From Pocillopora verrucosa (lineage: Eukaryota; Cnidaria; Anthozoa; Scleractinia; Pocilloporidae), in the NCBI RefSeq assembly GCF_036669915.1, contig NC_089314.1:4025120-4089119 (forward strand): 64,000 nt of DNA, given 5' to 3'. The translations under genes and the position numbers were made by a program. This document shows, piece by piece, positions 1 to 12,072 of the stretch; the first letter of the stretch is position 1, and the number at the start of each line of letters is the position of its first letter. Under the pieces are notes generated by a model. That model made no database searches. It was not told the origin of the DNA and saw nothing but the letters and a program-made list of their open reading frames with translations.

Positions 1-3000
1 AAGCATACACAGGAAGCCACTGCGAAAAAGGTAAAGTTTTGGTTTCTAGAACAATATTTTCAGAAATATTTCGCGCGCGCTTGTCGTATCTGATTCCTAA
101 AGAGCCATCACTCGTCGCCATTTAACTTCACTCTGACTTACTTTTGCAAACAGAAATTTTCCAATGATTATTTATTTTCTCTATTCTTTTTACATCAGTT
201 GATAATGACTGCAGCTGTTCATCAGGACCAGAAGGAAAACAGAGATGCAAAATAGGTCAGTTAATATTCCAACTTCAATTAACGTAGCTTGGAACAGTTT
301 TCCGACACATCTATACCAAAAGCGCCAAAAAAGCGACTTTCCCTTTACGAAGTCCATCCGCGTGCATCCAACGAATATTTCGACGAAGACTGACAAGAGT
401 TTTTTTAGCAAGTTACGCATCTCTATAATTATCCGATAGTTGTACTAATTAATAAATAGAGAAGCCTTGACTGTGCTCTGTTGAAAGTGGCTAGAGCACG
501 GGTACTCAGAGGGGAGGGTCATCAGTGAAAGTGAGCACCAAAAGGGGAGGTTCATATCTCTTTGTAAGCTATTCAAGGGAAATATGTGCATTCACCACCC
601 TCACTTTCTAATATTTCTTTACTTTAAATGCAATACTGTGGTGATTAATATAAAGTTCAAGTTCATCTACTCTGAGGGAAGACAACTGATCTATGTGACA
701 GAGATCTTCAGAGTCAATGTCATTGTATTCCTGATGCTTTCTGTTCGTCGCTTACTTTCTGCATTTCAATATCAGTTAGATGCTCATTAAAATCTGCGGC
801 AAGCGTTTCTGAAACAATGTATTTTGCAAAAAACTCCTTGATTGCATTTTTATCCCCTGCTTGAGCTCACCCTCTTGAAACATCTGTTTTATTTGAGCTC
901 GAGGCTCATAATTGTTGTGGTTCAATTTTATCCTTGCTTCAAATTTTATTTTCTTTTGTTTTTGGGTTTTGTAATATATGATAATGAGTTTGAAACAAAG
1001 GAAAATAAAATTTGAACCAAGGATAAAATTGAACCCCAACATAATCATCAGGTTTGCGGCCACTCGTAGGTGTTTTCGTACTCGGTAGGTAGCGGAAGTT
1101 TGCTGTAATTGAGAAAGGGTCGTGGAGTTGGTGTAGCTGGAAAGGACTTACTAAATCTCAAAGTTTATGCTTCCACATTCAAACTTCAGCTCCAAAACGT
1201 AGATATCCCACACTGATTGTTGGAATTTTCTTGTTTCAGCTTGCACACATTCAATATCGAGATATATTTATCATTTATCAAACATTTTGCGTTCACAAGC
1301 GAAATTTTCTGAGGTTTCTACGGCATGGAACATAACATGTAGTAGTGAGGGGAGGGTCGTGCTTTTTTCAGTCACTTATAGGTGGGGGATCAGGAGTTTT
1401 TTTTATCAAAGCGCCAGGGAGGGCCAACAAAAAAATACCAAAATTCCCCAACCCCACCAATCCCCCCCCCCCCCCCCCACTCCCAAGAAAATAACGTACC
1501 TTCCCTAACCATGACATCTATACGACGATCTTCATATTCTGCAATGTTAACAATTACATTACGGCCTTAGATATTTGATGAGGGTGCAGCCCGAACCAGC
1601 TACCTTGCAAAGAAAGTGGGGGCAAACTGTGACTGTTACCTAGGTAGAACTGCGGGTCATCCAAACTTGACAACAAGGCGTGATTGAGTCTTATTCTATG
1701 TTGTTGAACACTAGAAGATTTATACAAATACTGGATACTTCTGAAGTGGGAAAATTAATTAAACAAAGCCCAGTTTCTCAAACAACTGTCTAAAATTTCT
1801 GAAATTCATTTCCTCTGTTATAGAGTACCTTATGGTGTTTCCGGAGCTGCGTTCTACGGAAAATTACGCCATGAAGAATCCAGCCATAACTTCAGATCTC
1901 AGCCAGTTGTCGCTGTGTTTCTTCATCAAACTTGTTCAAGACCAAGGGGATCAGATAGTCGTCAGCTATGCCCGTGAAAATGGCAATGACATGATTGTCG
2001 AAATTTATCCAACACGAACAGATTTTTTTGTCGGCAACAAGTTGTTCCGGTAATGCTGCAAATATCTTTTAACATTCGGTTGGGAAATTTCTTATTCGAG
2101 CCACAATAAGTTTTTATACAGGAAATGCTAAGATCGGCTTAAGCTTTTTCCTAACGCTTGGAGGGAGGGAGAAAGATGAAAATACAAACAAACGAAAAAC
2201 CTTGGCTTCTTTCTCTTTTCTTATCATCATTTAAATACCAAATATGTTAATCTTTGACCAAAACAAATCTAGACGTATTTTTCTTGCACTTTGCAAATAA
2301 CTATCCGGGTCCTTTTTTTAAAATGTGATTTAGATCACGATGCACAATCAGAATAAGAGATTGATTGAATGAATGACAACACTGAACGAATCGAAGCTTG
2401 AATGTATGAACGATTAAGTGATAAACGACTGATTGATTGATTGACAGTTTACTGACTGTTTTACTGATTGACTGGCTAACTGACAGACTGACTGACTGAC
2501 TGGCTAACTGACAGACTGACTGAATGACTGGCAGGCCACTTACATATTACTATAAACTGACTGACTACTGACTGACTTAGCGGCAATGAAAAAAGAGGGT
2601 ATTTAATGGTCAAATATATTTAATATTGTTTGCTTTTTGTTTTTTTTTTGTTTTTTTTGTTTTTGTTTTTGTCTTTATTTGTTTGTTTTTTTCAGTTTTA
2701 ATTCGACAAATCTCTATGATGATACCTGGCAACACGTGTGTCTCACCTGGGAAAATACTCAAGGAGCAACGAAACTCTATAAAGATGGTCAATTTACAGA
2801 ACAGGTAACGAATCATGCCACTAAAAATTACGCACTTAAGGCTGGCGGCTTCCTGGTGCTTGGACAAGAGCAAGACTCTATTGGCGGAGGCTTTGATCGT
2901 CAGCAAACTTTTTATGGCCGATTGGCAAGTGTCAACATGTGGGATAAAGTTCTGTCCGAAAGCGACATTGCTGCTCAGTACACAAATTGCAGCGTGCCTC

Positions 3001-3071
3001 ATGGCTCTGTTTTTAACTGGTCGGTATTCAAAAGTCTTACTCATGGCAATGTCACAGTTGAAGAGCCGTGA
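1..3071 (+). CDS. PEP0: secreted PAN-EGF-pentraxin protein, 3' part (5' end outside window)
   Basis: Exons seen are 1..30 (last codons of the EGF exon C), 199..255 (hinge exon D), 1824..2049 (exon E) and 2696..3071 (exon F, stop TGA at 3069). All have AG/GT borders and phases that join in frame. E and F form a pentraxin domain. The two disulfide cysteines of the family are present (LSLCFFIKL in E, WQHVCLTWE in F). The near-signature HVCLTWEN and the calcium motif LGQEQDSIGGGF followed by DRQQ are also present, as is MWDKVLS. The position equivalent to CRP Asp60 is Gly, Asn61 is kept, Glu147 is Asp and Gln150 is kept. Exons A, B and most of C must lie to the left. The D-E intron is enlarged by a repeat block. 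The sequence class is the 'QEQ' class, shared with PEP3 and PEP5. A role as a secreted calcium-dependent lectin is inferred from the domains. Confidence 0.85.
480..1260 (-). pseudogene. Degenerate repeat-borne ORF, copy 1 (in PEP0 D-E intron)
   Basis: This block recurs at about 27060-28100 and 63360-64000, each time in a D-E intron. Read on the minus strand, the better copy at 27360-28030 gives a proline-rich start, a lysine-rich middle, a SAP-like helix-turn-helix motif and an acidic tail. This copy has stops and indels. The flanks hold G-rich/C-rich tracts (poly-C at about 1467-1480). It is probably a dispersed repeat or an old transposon gene. I do not recognise the family. Confidence 0.4.
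2405..2575. repeat. TGAC-rich minisatellite in PEP0 E-F intron
   Basis: The stretch is built from imperfect TGACTGACTGAC / TGACAGAC units. The same kind of tract occurs in the E-F intron of every PEP gene: about 10820-10960, 15895-15985, 29655-29825, 43140-43235 and 54050-54190. It was therefore present in the ancestral intron. A T-rich tract leading to the exon F acceptor follows it. Confidence 0.8.
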
Positions 3072-3640
3072 ACTAAGTTGTTTAGAGATCAAACACTCAC
3101 GACTCATAACTCACGTCATGTATAATAATGTATAATAAGCGTATTTACTATAGGCATTACTGAATCACGTGGTATAAGTACAAAATAGATAGCGAAAGCT
3201 AAACTGAGAGCACGATAAAATTGAGCAAAGAAAATTCAAGGAACAGAGATGTATGTTCCTGATCCCGGCCTAGATATAGAAAATGTGATCTCCACTAAAA
3301 GCATTTATAGATAGTCCCTCGCACGAACAGGTCGGTATGGCGGCTAATTGATCGTATGCACAGATATAAGAAAGCAACTGGTATTTTACACGAAATACTA
3401 TTTAATTGTGTGACTTTCCAATTTTGAAGCCACTGCTGTTTCCGGAGGAAGTGGAACGTTCTGGGACAGTTTCAATTTAGACAGTTTGAAACATTGAAAA
3501 CATGGAAAAGGATAAGCGGTAACAGCTTTCTCTTTCAAACAAGTCTGCTGCACTGCTTGTACTATTTAAAGCATTAAAACATCTGTAAACGTTTACGAAT
3601 TTCTTTCCGCTTTTTCAATTTCGGGCATCTATTTCTTACA

Positions 3641-3688
3641 TCGTATAATAATAATAATAACAATAATTATGATGATAATAATAATAAT
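3641..3688. repeat. (AAT)n microsatellite
   Basis: Imperfect AAT/ATA trinucleotide repeats. Equivalent tracts lie downstream of other copies (about 12042-12071, 17010-17040 and 47588-47606). Confidence 0.85.
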
Positions 3689-3689
3689 G

Positions 3690-3792
3690 TGTAATTTTGG
3701 CTTCTTGTGGAGGGAGAAAAGCCCTCGTAGCTGCAACGGAAGGAGGACAGTGAGGGCTCTCACTACTGCACCATCTCCGCTCCCCAATTTGA
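3690..3792 (-). repeat. SINE-like repeat (second tRNA-derived type), partial
   Basis: Read on the minus strand it starts GGAGCGGAGATGGTGCAG and continues with GTGAGAGCCCTCAC, resembling the 5' end of a tRNA-derived SINE with an A-box-like segment. Longer copies with the same flanks lie at about 17270-17490 and 55500-55745. The minus-strand ORFs over these copies are not genes. Confidence 0.45.
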
Positions 3793-5929
3793 CATTAAGA
3801 TTGACAATAATCAAATTGATTAAGAGCCTCTTTGCTCCTCTCAAGTAAAAAGGAGAAAGCATGTGGCCTGATATCTTTAGGCCAAGCCAAACGCACGTGA
3901 CGTTTTAAAGCAAGATCTTGCAAGCATTACGTAATTGTAGATGTTTATGTGCCCCAGGTTCCTGATGTTCTTGCCAAATTTTGACGTGCTCTGTGATCAG
4001 TTACTAAATAGAGCCACGGTAACATAGAGTACGTTTGTTTTCTACCCTAAAGACGTAAAATAATTATCATTAACGGTGACGTCATCTATAAGTCTGTCTC
4101 CTAATAGACTATATTATCGGGTATAATTCAGCTGATCTTATAAATCACTACGCTCGCGCAGCCGTGCTTTCATAATATGATATGTGCAATTGCATTTTGA
4201 GGCAAAGTTGCATTACTCTTCAGCCGCGCGTTCTGTCTTCGTTTTTGTAAACTAATTTAAAGCCCTTGTCTCTAGGAAACGCACTAATACTAAACTTAGT
4301 TTAAATCAAACTGCTCATTTATCCCGTTTGAAGATTTCTTCACAAATTCTAGAAACAATCCTTCAGACAGGTTGCCAGATTTCTGCGATATAAGTTCTAC
4401 AATGTTCTTGTAACATTCCTCTTCGTAGTCCTTAAAGACCTGCTTCAAGTTGAGCTCATGGTATCATTTTTTCACCTTGGATGAATCTTTTTACTTTTAA
4501 CCTTCTGGAAAAAAAATAACCAAAATACAACAGAGTTATATTCCAGTTTCTCATTATGAGTGCTTGTCGTGTTCAATGAAAATCTCTGGGAGAGAGGGTG
4601 GATTTTTGTTCTAATTGTAATAATGTACACGAAAAATTCCCACTCTTATAACAAGCTGAAAACGAGTGCATTTTTCATATAACACGAGTGCAAAGTTGAA
4701 ACAGGAGTGCAAATTACAAATAGCACCGTCGAGCCGTCAAAATTTCGTCTGTTTTGACTTTCCGTGATGTTTTTTTCAAGTAATTTATTAAAAAGAATGT
4801 AAACGAGCACAATTTTTTTGCCTTTGAAAAATGTAATAGTGCTTATCAACACCAAATTGTACTCAAAATCATGTTATTACCTATTTTAATAAATCTTAGC
4901 TTATCCTGCAAGTCATTACATGAGCTGAACCTTCCTGAACGACTCAGAATTCCTTCCACCGTAATTCTCCTAAAAAAGTAACCAAAATGAAACAGATTTA
5001 CCGGTAGGTGTCTCTTTCTTATTTCGAGTGCCAAACGTTTGGAATAAAAATCTCTTAGAAGAAAGGCAGGGGATAGGGGTGGGTTTTTAATAAATTTAAG
5101 CTCATCCTACAAGTCATTACATAGTGCCTGCCGTGTATGATGGAATTCTCTAGGGAAGAAGACAGCCATTAGGATTAGGCTCTTTGTTCTGGTTGTAATA
5201 AATATTAGCTCATCCTACAAGTCATTACATAATCTGAAAATTAATAAAATTAGAATGCTAGCCGCCAGCAGAGTAGCTGGTCGATATAAATATTTAAAAG
5301 CAAGGTATATCACAGGTCCAAAAACAAGGACTTCAAAATTATGAATAAATAATTTCCCTTGAGCTTGACTATCACGCAATCTTCAATGCAAGGCCTCGGA
5401 CAACCTGTTAAAAACTGGTTCTTCTCGATAGTTTACAAACTAAAATAGTTCGGCAGGTAGAATTTAACACTTTTGCCTGAAGTCTCTAATGCAGAATCTT
5501 AAATTGAAATGTTTGGTGAACTTCAGCCGAATTATGGTTCATAAAAACACGCGAGTTTTTTCACATGGCAAGATAGAAGACAGACTGTTCAAGGCGAGTG
5601 TTTTATGAATAAAGACAGCCAAATTCACCGGAACATGAGGATCGCTCGGGATGAGAGCGCCGCAAAACTAAGCTGCAGTTACTGATGTGGCTTTCCACTC
5701 AACGCATCGGAAAGGATATCAGAACAAGCTCTTATTTTTTCACTCGAAGGGCGGCCGATGTAGTTTCTGAAGCTTGCTTCACTGCGATGACCGGAGATCG
5801 CCATGATGAGCGAGCCGCGATGGACCTCAGCATGATCATATTCGCTCTGCCACCGTCATGATTTGTATGAATTTTAACAGTTATACCAGTTTGGTTATAT
5901 TTTTCGCCATTCCTGTTTTGTTCTGTTTT

Positions 5930-6300
5930 GTTTTTCAACACAAAACTTTATATACTATACGAGTGTTAGCTAACTGCGCGTGAAAACCTTTAAAACTTGC
6001 ACTGTCTATTTTGTTTTCCATTTGAGGATTTTCGTCTCTGCTCACGTTTTATAACGTAAATTACAGCGCCTGGTATGTTTACAAACCTTTGTTTGGTTCT
6101 TCTGTTGCTACTTGCCGGCTCCAATGTTCCGAAATTTCACTTTCAATTATCGAAAAATAGCTAGAAAAAAGTCCCAGTAAAGGTCGAACATAGTACAATT
6201 TGGCAGATGGCGTTACAGCTTTAGCTCAGCTCTATGCTCTATACTCATAGAGCACGCTCTTCTAACCAATGACGGCGCACGTTATATCCGAACTTTATTA
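5930..6300 (+). repeat. Foldback repeat arm, + orientation, upstream of PEP1
   Basis: Landmarks are TATATACTATACGAGTGTTAG, GAGGATTTTCGTCTC, TGTTTACAAACCTTTGTTTG, and the AGCTTTAGCTCAGCTC...GAGCACGCTC stretch ending at TTATATCCGAAC. The reverse complement of the same sequence is at about 9485-9735 inside the PEP1 D-E intron. Similar inverted copies lie at about 41330-41580, 52190-52580 and 62640-63032. A second + copy is at about 58650-59025 before PEP8. It could be one end of a DNA transposon or a dispersed MITE. Confidence 0.6.
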
Positions 6301-6518
6301 CAAAGAAAAATAAAGAAACCTAGGGACGCGAGAAAACATTTACAGAGGAAGACAAACAGGAGCAAACCAAATTAATAATTGATGACAAGATATCGCCTTT
6401 CATTAAAAGAAGCAGATGTTTGCAAAGCCCATGTAAAAGCTTAATGTTGCATGTCTGTGGCATTGTCAAATCGTGTATCACCATGAAAATCATTTTTTCT
6501 TTGAGCTACGAGAATAAG
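6301..6518 (+). promoter_or_regulatory. Conserved 5' flank of PEP1 (putative promoter / 5' UTR)
   Basis: This block precedes exon A in every copy: AGAAAACATTTACAGAGGAAG, AATTAATAATTGATGACAAGATATCG, then AGCAGATGTTTGCAAAGCCC about 100 bases before the ATG. In PEP1 the right half of the GATATC-centred palindrome is degenerate. I cannot place the transcription start. Confidence 0.45.
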
Positions 6519-9500
6519 ATGGCTTTTTTCTATTTATCTGCCAATTTTCTTGCTATGGTTGTATCGGCGAGTTCTGTGCAGACTTCAAAAGGTATCATCT
6601 TTCTTTCGTTGCAGTGATACTCGTGTTCCTTTTCGCTCTATTTTCCTGATGTCTACATTGTGTTTTAAAGAAAGTATAAGCCAAAACAATTTTAAGTGGT
6701 CATCTTCATTTCTTTATCAAACACAGGACATACGCCAAACAATGGGTTTGTCTTCACCAATTTTCTTCCTCACGATGGCTACTTCTTAAACATCACAACT
6801 GTTGGTATAGAACTGGTCCAAAACTCCCGTGAGTTCGCGTTCAAGTGTCTCAAGAAGGATCCATGTTTGTCCTTCAACCTGGCAGATGTGGATGATAACA
6901 TCGACAATCTGCTATGTGAACTGCTTCCATCTGACCATTACACCCATTCCGACAAGTTCATCACCAACCATCTTTGGTATCATTACAGTATTGCGGTAAA
7001 ATTATTTCCTTTGTTCTATTTATCTTTATTATCACGTTTATTATTATCATCATTATTATTTTATCCTAATAAGAACTAAAACCGGTTGCAATCGTCTGAG
7101 ACTGTTCAACGTTAATATATCGCTATATGGCTTTAACTTTACCTTTTTTTGGTTGCAAGCCATTTTTATTCGTTTTATCGATCCGTCATCGAAGTTTGTT
7201 TATCTGGTTTTATTAAGTGATTGATTTTCTCGGTTTCAGTCTACTTGCTCGAAATTGCCTTGTCAAAACGGTGGAACTTGTGTACCTCTGTACCGGACAA
7301 ACAGCTACAAGTGTCGCTGTACGAAAGCATACACAGGAAGCCACTGCGAAAAAGGTAAAGTTTTGGTTTTTAGAACAATGTTTTAAAAATATTTCATGCG
7401 CGTGCTTGTCGTATCTGATTCCTACTGAGCCATAATTCATCGTCATCTGACTTCACACTGACTTTCATTCATTCATTTTCTCTGTTCTTTCTGTATCAGT
7501 TGATAATGACTGCAGCTGTTCATCAGGACCAGAAGGAAAACAGAGATGCAAAATAGGTCAGTTAATATTCTACCTTCGAGTTAAGGTAGCTTAAAACAGC
7601 TTTCCGAGACACCTATACCGAATATATATAAAAAGCCCTAAAAAAGCGAGCTTCCCTTTACGAAGTTGAAGGAAATTCACACTTGTTTACAAACTATTAA
7701 AATTTGAAGCATGGGCGTTTCAAGACAACCACAATTGATGTACTTATACATGGGGAAATCCCGTTACTCAGGTTTTTGGGTCGATGTCGTAATATTTTTG
7801 ATATATTTTTTTCAACTTAAGAATTTTGTTTTTTGAGCTAGACTTCGCTGCTCAGTGAATGTCATCACATTAACTTAAGCCGTTTCAAAATCGTGACCCA
7901 TTGAGTTTACTCTTTCTCCTTCAAGTGGCATCAATCTACAGTAAACGCAAGCTCCAAATCAGGTTTTTTATTACAATAATCTTACATCTGAAAAAATTTC
8001 AATGGGTTCTTAGCCATTGTGTTATATCTAAACCATTTCCTCGCATCGACGAGAAACCACAAACTAGTGAATTAAGAGTTCTTTTCTATCATTATATCTC
8101 TCGTTCATCAATTTACATTAATCTTTTTTTTCGGAAATGGCCGTGTTTGTGTTGATTCTTAATTCAGCTTTCTTGAAGTACAGCAATGTACATTACATAA
8201 ACTTTTTTTTAACTTTAAGGCACAATGAAATAATACCTATTTACCTACTTCGTTTCCCTGTTCAACCGGAAAGTAGATGTTTGACAGCTGTTATCTTTTC
8301 CTTTTGTTCTGAGAAAAATGCCGTCGTCGGCTGAAAATGCAAATGTATAACTGACAAGGTTAGAAACGTTTTTGACCATGATGACTGTATATTGGCTTCG
8401 CTCTCTTTTGCCTTATTTAGGACCTTGACGTCATTTAGCAGAAGATTTCGCTTTATTTTAAAAGAATCAAGAATGACTTTTTTGAATGCAGTCGGTAGCT
8501 GTCTAGAAAAATTATACTCGGATGAGACCTACCACTCGGATGAAACTAAATTTACTTACGCTGACAGAGCCAGCACAACGGTCGTAAGTCGTGCATGCGC
8601 AAAGGAATCAGTTTTTACCAGGTGCGTGCCAATTTCTCAGGGAGAACCCAGAAGGAATACATAACAAAACAATCGCTAACACGCAAAATATGCGGAAAAG
8701 TTCAGTGAAACTGTTATAGAAATCTGTAAAAAGATGCAAAAGGAGGAAAAAGGAAACCCCAAGACTTTTTCGAAACCAAAACTTATTTAACCATGGAAAA
8801 GGGTGTAAGTTTCAGAAGATACTGTGTTGCTGTGTCGCTGGGAGAGTATAACAAGGTAATTTTGTATTATCGACTCAGTTGATAACGTAAACTGCCGACC
8901 AAAAAGACTTTCAAAGCTGACGTTTGGAGCGTCGGCCCTTCGTCAGAGGGAAGGGCTAAACTCTTAACAATGGCCAGTTTACGTTATCAGCTCAGTTGGC
9001 GATAACAAGTTACCTTACTTAATCATGTGCCTCCTGTTAATTTACAATTTTGATTTGAGCTTCATCAAAAACGATATACACCTAAACTTACAATTTTGTG
9101 TGGTGGTGCAAAGCTTCTGCCAGAGAAATTGGTTCTGACAATTTAAAAGCGCGCTGCCTAACCAATATAACAATCGCACTTGCGTAGAAGTTTTCCCGCT
9201 GTGTAAACCGTGTCACTCTTTGGTAAAATACAAGCCACAAAAGTCTGCTTTTATTCCTCTGAGCTACGTCTAAGAGGACGAAAACCACCAAAATCGGACT
9301 AGCTTGCCGTGTGAACGGTGCTTGGTTACAAATTTTCCGTAGTCCGACTTATTTTAGTTTACAAACTCCGTTCAACCACGTTCTCGTCAATGAAGCTGGT
9401 GGACGGACACTCGAAAACATTAACGGCGGTGGCAGGTTGAAGGCAAAACTTAGAGAAAACAGCCAATCATGCAAACGCATCATCTTTTAGGAAAAAGTTC

Positions 9501-11509
9501 GGACATAACGCGCGCTGTCATTAGTAGAACGAGCGTGCTCTATCAGAGTACAAAACATGGAGCTGAGCTAAAGCTGTCACTCCAATTTTTTCTATGCCCG
9601 ACAATTTTCCGATCTTCTCTCTGGCATTTTTTTCCCCGTTAATTAAAAGTGAAACTTCGGAACAAGTGAGCCGGTAAGTAGCAACAAAAGAGCCAAACAG
9701 AGGTTTACAAACATGCCAAGCGCCGTTATGCTTTCTTCACCCTGTGCAATAACCATGACATCTATACAAAGATCTTCATATTCTACATTGTTAATAATTA
9801 CATTATGGCCTTAGATAGTTGATGAGGACGCAACCCGAACCCGCTACCTCACAGAGAAAGTGAGGGCAAACTACCAGTTACCTAGGTAGAACTGCGGGTC
9901 GTTCAAAACTTGACAACAAGGCGGGTTGAGTCTTATTCTATGTCACAATTGAACACTGTTGGGTCATCGTCCCCGATAAGCGTGCGACATTTTTGAAGAA
10001 CTCTAGAAGATATACACAAATACTAGATCCTTCTGAGGAAGGAAAATTAATTGAAGAAAGCGCAGTTGCTCAAACAACTGTCTAAATTTCTGCAATTTAT
10101 TTCCTCTGTTATAGAGTACCTTATGGTGTTTCCGGAGGCGCGTTCTACCGAAAATTACGCCATGAAGAATTCAGCCATAGCTTCAGATCTCAGCCTGTGG
10201 TCGTTGTGTTTTTTCATCAAACTTGTTCAAGACCAAAGAGCTCAGACAGTCGTCAGCTATGCCAAGAAACGTAACAATGAAATGCTTGTCGAAATTTATC
10301 CAACTCGAACAGATGTTTATGTTGGCAACAAGTTGTTCCGGTAATGTTGTATATATTTTTTAAAGTCGGACGGGGTATTTCTTAAGCGAGGCACGATAAA
10401 TCATAATACAGGAAATGCTCTCTCCTAGAGAGTTAATGTCTAACACTTTGCGGAAAGGAAGAAAGTTAAATATACAAACAAAAGGAGAGCGTCGAGCTTC
10501 TTTCTCTTTTCTTATCGTGATTTCAATATTTTAACCTTTGACCAAAACAAATCCAGACTTATTTTCCTTTCGCTTTGCAAAAAACTATTCGGGTCCTTGT
10601 TTAAAACGTGATTTAGATCACATTGCTTAATAGGGCATTCAAATCTCCCAAGAAACGAGGACTCGCTTATTACGGTTCTAGCCATAAAAGGATGAGGTTT
10701 CTTAACCGACCCGGCTTTCGAAATAGCACCTCAGATCATACTTTTGATATAGCAGAGATGAAATTAAGAGATTGACCGAATGAATGCAATGAATGAACGA
10801 AAGTAAAGAACGAATGGAAGCTTGAAGATTGACTGACTGACAGATTATTGACCGACTTGCTGACAGACTCACTGGTTGACAGATTGACCGACTGACAGGC
10901 CACTTACATATAACTATAAACTGACTGACTTCTGACTCACAGACTGAATGCCTCCACTGACTGACTCAGTGACAATGAAAAAGGAAGGTCTTAAATGTCT
11001 TAAATGATTGAATATAATTAATAGCGTTTACTTTTGTTTTGTTTTGTTTTGTTTTGTTTTGTTCTGTCTTTTTTTTCTTCAGGTTTACCGCGACAAATCT
11101 CTATGATGATACCTGGCAACACACGTGTGTCACTTGGGAAAATACTCAAGGAGTAACGAAACTCTATAAAGATGGTCAATTTACCGGAAAGCTAACGCAT
11201 AAAGCCACTAGGAAATTTAAACTTACGGCTGGTGGCTTCCTGGTGCTTGGACAAGACCAAGACTCTATTGGCGGAGGTTTTAGTGTTAAAGAAACTCTTC
11301 ATGGCCGATTGGCAAGTGTCAACATGTGGGATAAAGTTCTGTCCAAAGCGACATTACCGCTCAGTACACAAATTGCAGCGTACCGCATGGTTCTGTTTTT
11401 AACTGGTCTGTATTCAAAAGTCTTACTCATGGCAATGTCACAGTTGAAGAGCCGCGAACTAAATTGTTTAGTGATCAAACGCTCACGACACATAACTCAC
11501 GTCATGTAA
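6519..11509 (+). CDS. PEP1: PAN-EGF-pentraxin protein, frameshifted C-terminus
   Basis: Exons: A 6519..6591, B 6727..6995, C 7240..7354, D 7500..7556, E 10115..10340, F 11083..11509. All have consistent phases and AG/GT borders. Exon A encodes a signal peptide (MAFFYLSANFLAMVVSASS). The PAN domain has lost a core cysteine: TGC is TTC, giving NSREFAFKC where the other copies have ECAFKC. The EGF exon keeps six cysteines. In exon F one base is missing after 11344 (TCC-AAA-GCG where other copies have TCC-GAA-AGC). The last third of the pentraxin domain is therefore replaced by an unrelated tail ending at TAA 11507. The original stop has also changed to CGA. The loop after GGGF reads SVKE, and the calcium motif is LGQDQDS. 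It may be a decaying copy or an assembly error. Predicted length as read is 388 residues. Confidence 0.65.
8863..9006. repeat. Hairpin repeat with Penelope-type hammerhead relic (copy 1)
   Basis: Inverted arms of about 33 bp (TATTATCGACTCAGTTGATAACG... and its reverse complement ending at 9006) flank a core. On the minus strand, 8915-8946 reads CTGACGA, a short GC stem, then CAAACGTC. This follows the CUGANGA...GAAA...GUC layout of hammerhead ribozymes described in Penelope-like elements. G12 of the core is C, so it should be inactive. Copies lie at 51560-51707 and 62007-62149. Confidence 0.5.
9485..9735 (-). repeat. Foldback repeat arm, - orientation, in PEP1 D-E intron
   Basis: Reverse complement of the 5930-6300 element, from GTTCGGACATAACGCG through AAACATGGAGCTGAGCTAAAG to TTTACAAACATGCC. 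It and the + arm bracket exons A-D of PEP1. Confidence 0.6.
10820..10960. repeat. TGAC-rich minisatellite, PEP1 E-F intron
   Basis: Imperfect TGACTGACTGACAG units, homologous to the tract in the PEP0 E-F intron. Confidence 0.7.
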
Positions 11510-12039
11510 AATTCCTTGTGTTAGTGTATTTACTATAGGCATGACTAAATCACGTGGTATAAGTACAAAATAGATAGCGAAAATTAATCTAAGAGCACGA
11601 TAAAATTGAGCAAAGAAAACTCAAGGGACAGAGATGTATGTTCCTGATCCAGGCCTAGATCTAAAATGTGTAATCTCCATTAGAGCTATTTATAGATAGT
11701 CCCTCGCACGAACAGGTCGATATGGGGGCTAACCTCGATAGTATGCTCATAGATAGCAAAGGAACTGGTATTTTACACGAAATACTATTTAAATGTTTGA
11801 CTTTCCAATTTTGAAGCCACTATTGTTTCCGGGGGAAGTGAAACGTGCTGAGACAGTTTCAATTCAGACAGTTTGAAGTATTAAAAACATGAACAAGGAT
11901 CCGGATAAGCGGTAACAGCTTTCTCTTTTCAGACAACTCTTGCTGCACTGCTTGAACTATTTAAAGCATTAAAACATCTGTAAACGTTTACGAATTTCTT
12001 TCCGCTTTTTCAGTTTCTAGCATCTATTTCGTACATCGT

Positions 12040-12072
<33 letters not shown>

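Larger units (their letters stand above)
3072..5929. other. Intergenic, PEP0 to PEP1; duplicated with the PEP7-PEP8 spacer
   Basis: I see no convincing gene here. From about 3580 onward the sequence closely follows 55180-58650, the spacer between PEP7 and PEP8. Shared landmarks include the (AAT)n tract, the block around 4000-4480, and the strongly similar 5520-5930 stretch matching about 58210-58650. Parts also recur at 12240-12660 and 16960-18110. The PEP0 3' UTR should lie in the first few hundred bases. I see no clear AATAAA signal close to the stop. Confidence 0.6.

Noticed and set aside
6420-6518. Upstream in-frame ATG extending exon A N-terminally (MQSPCKSLM..., and MFAKPMQK... in other copies)
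   Set aside because: PEP2 has an in-frame stop immediately before the MAFF start, and a signal peptide begins there. The upstream stretch is better read as conserved 5' UTR.
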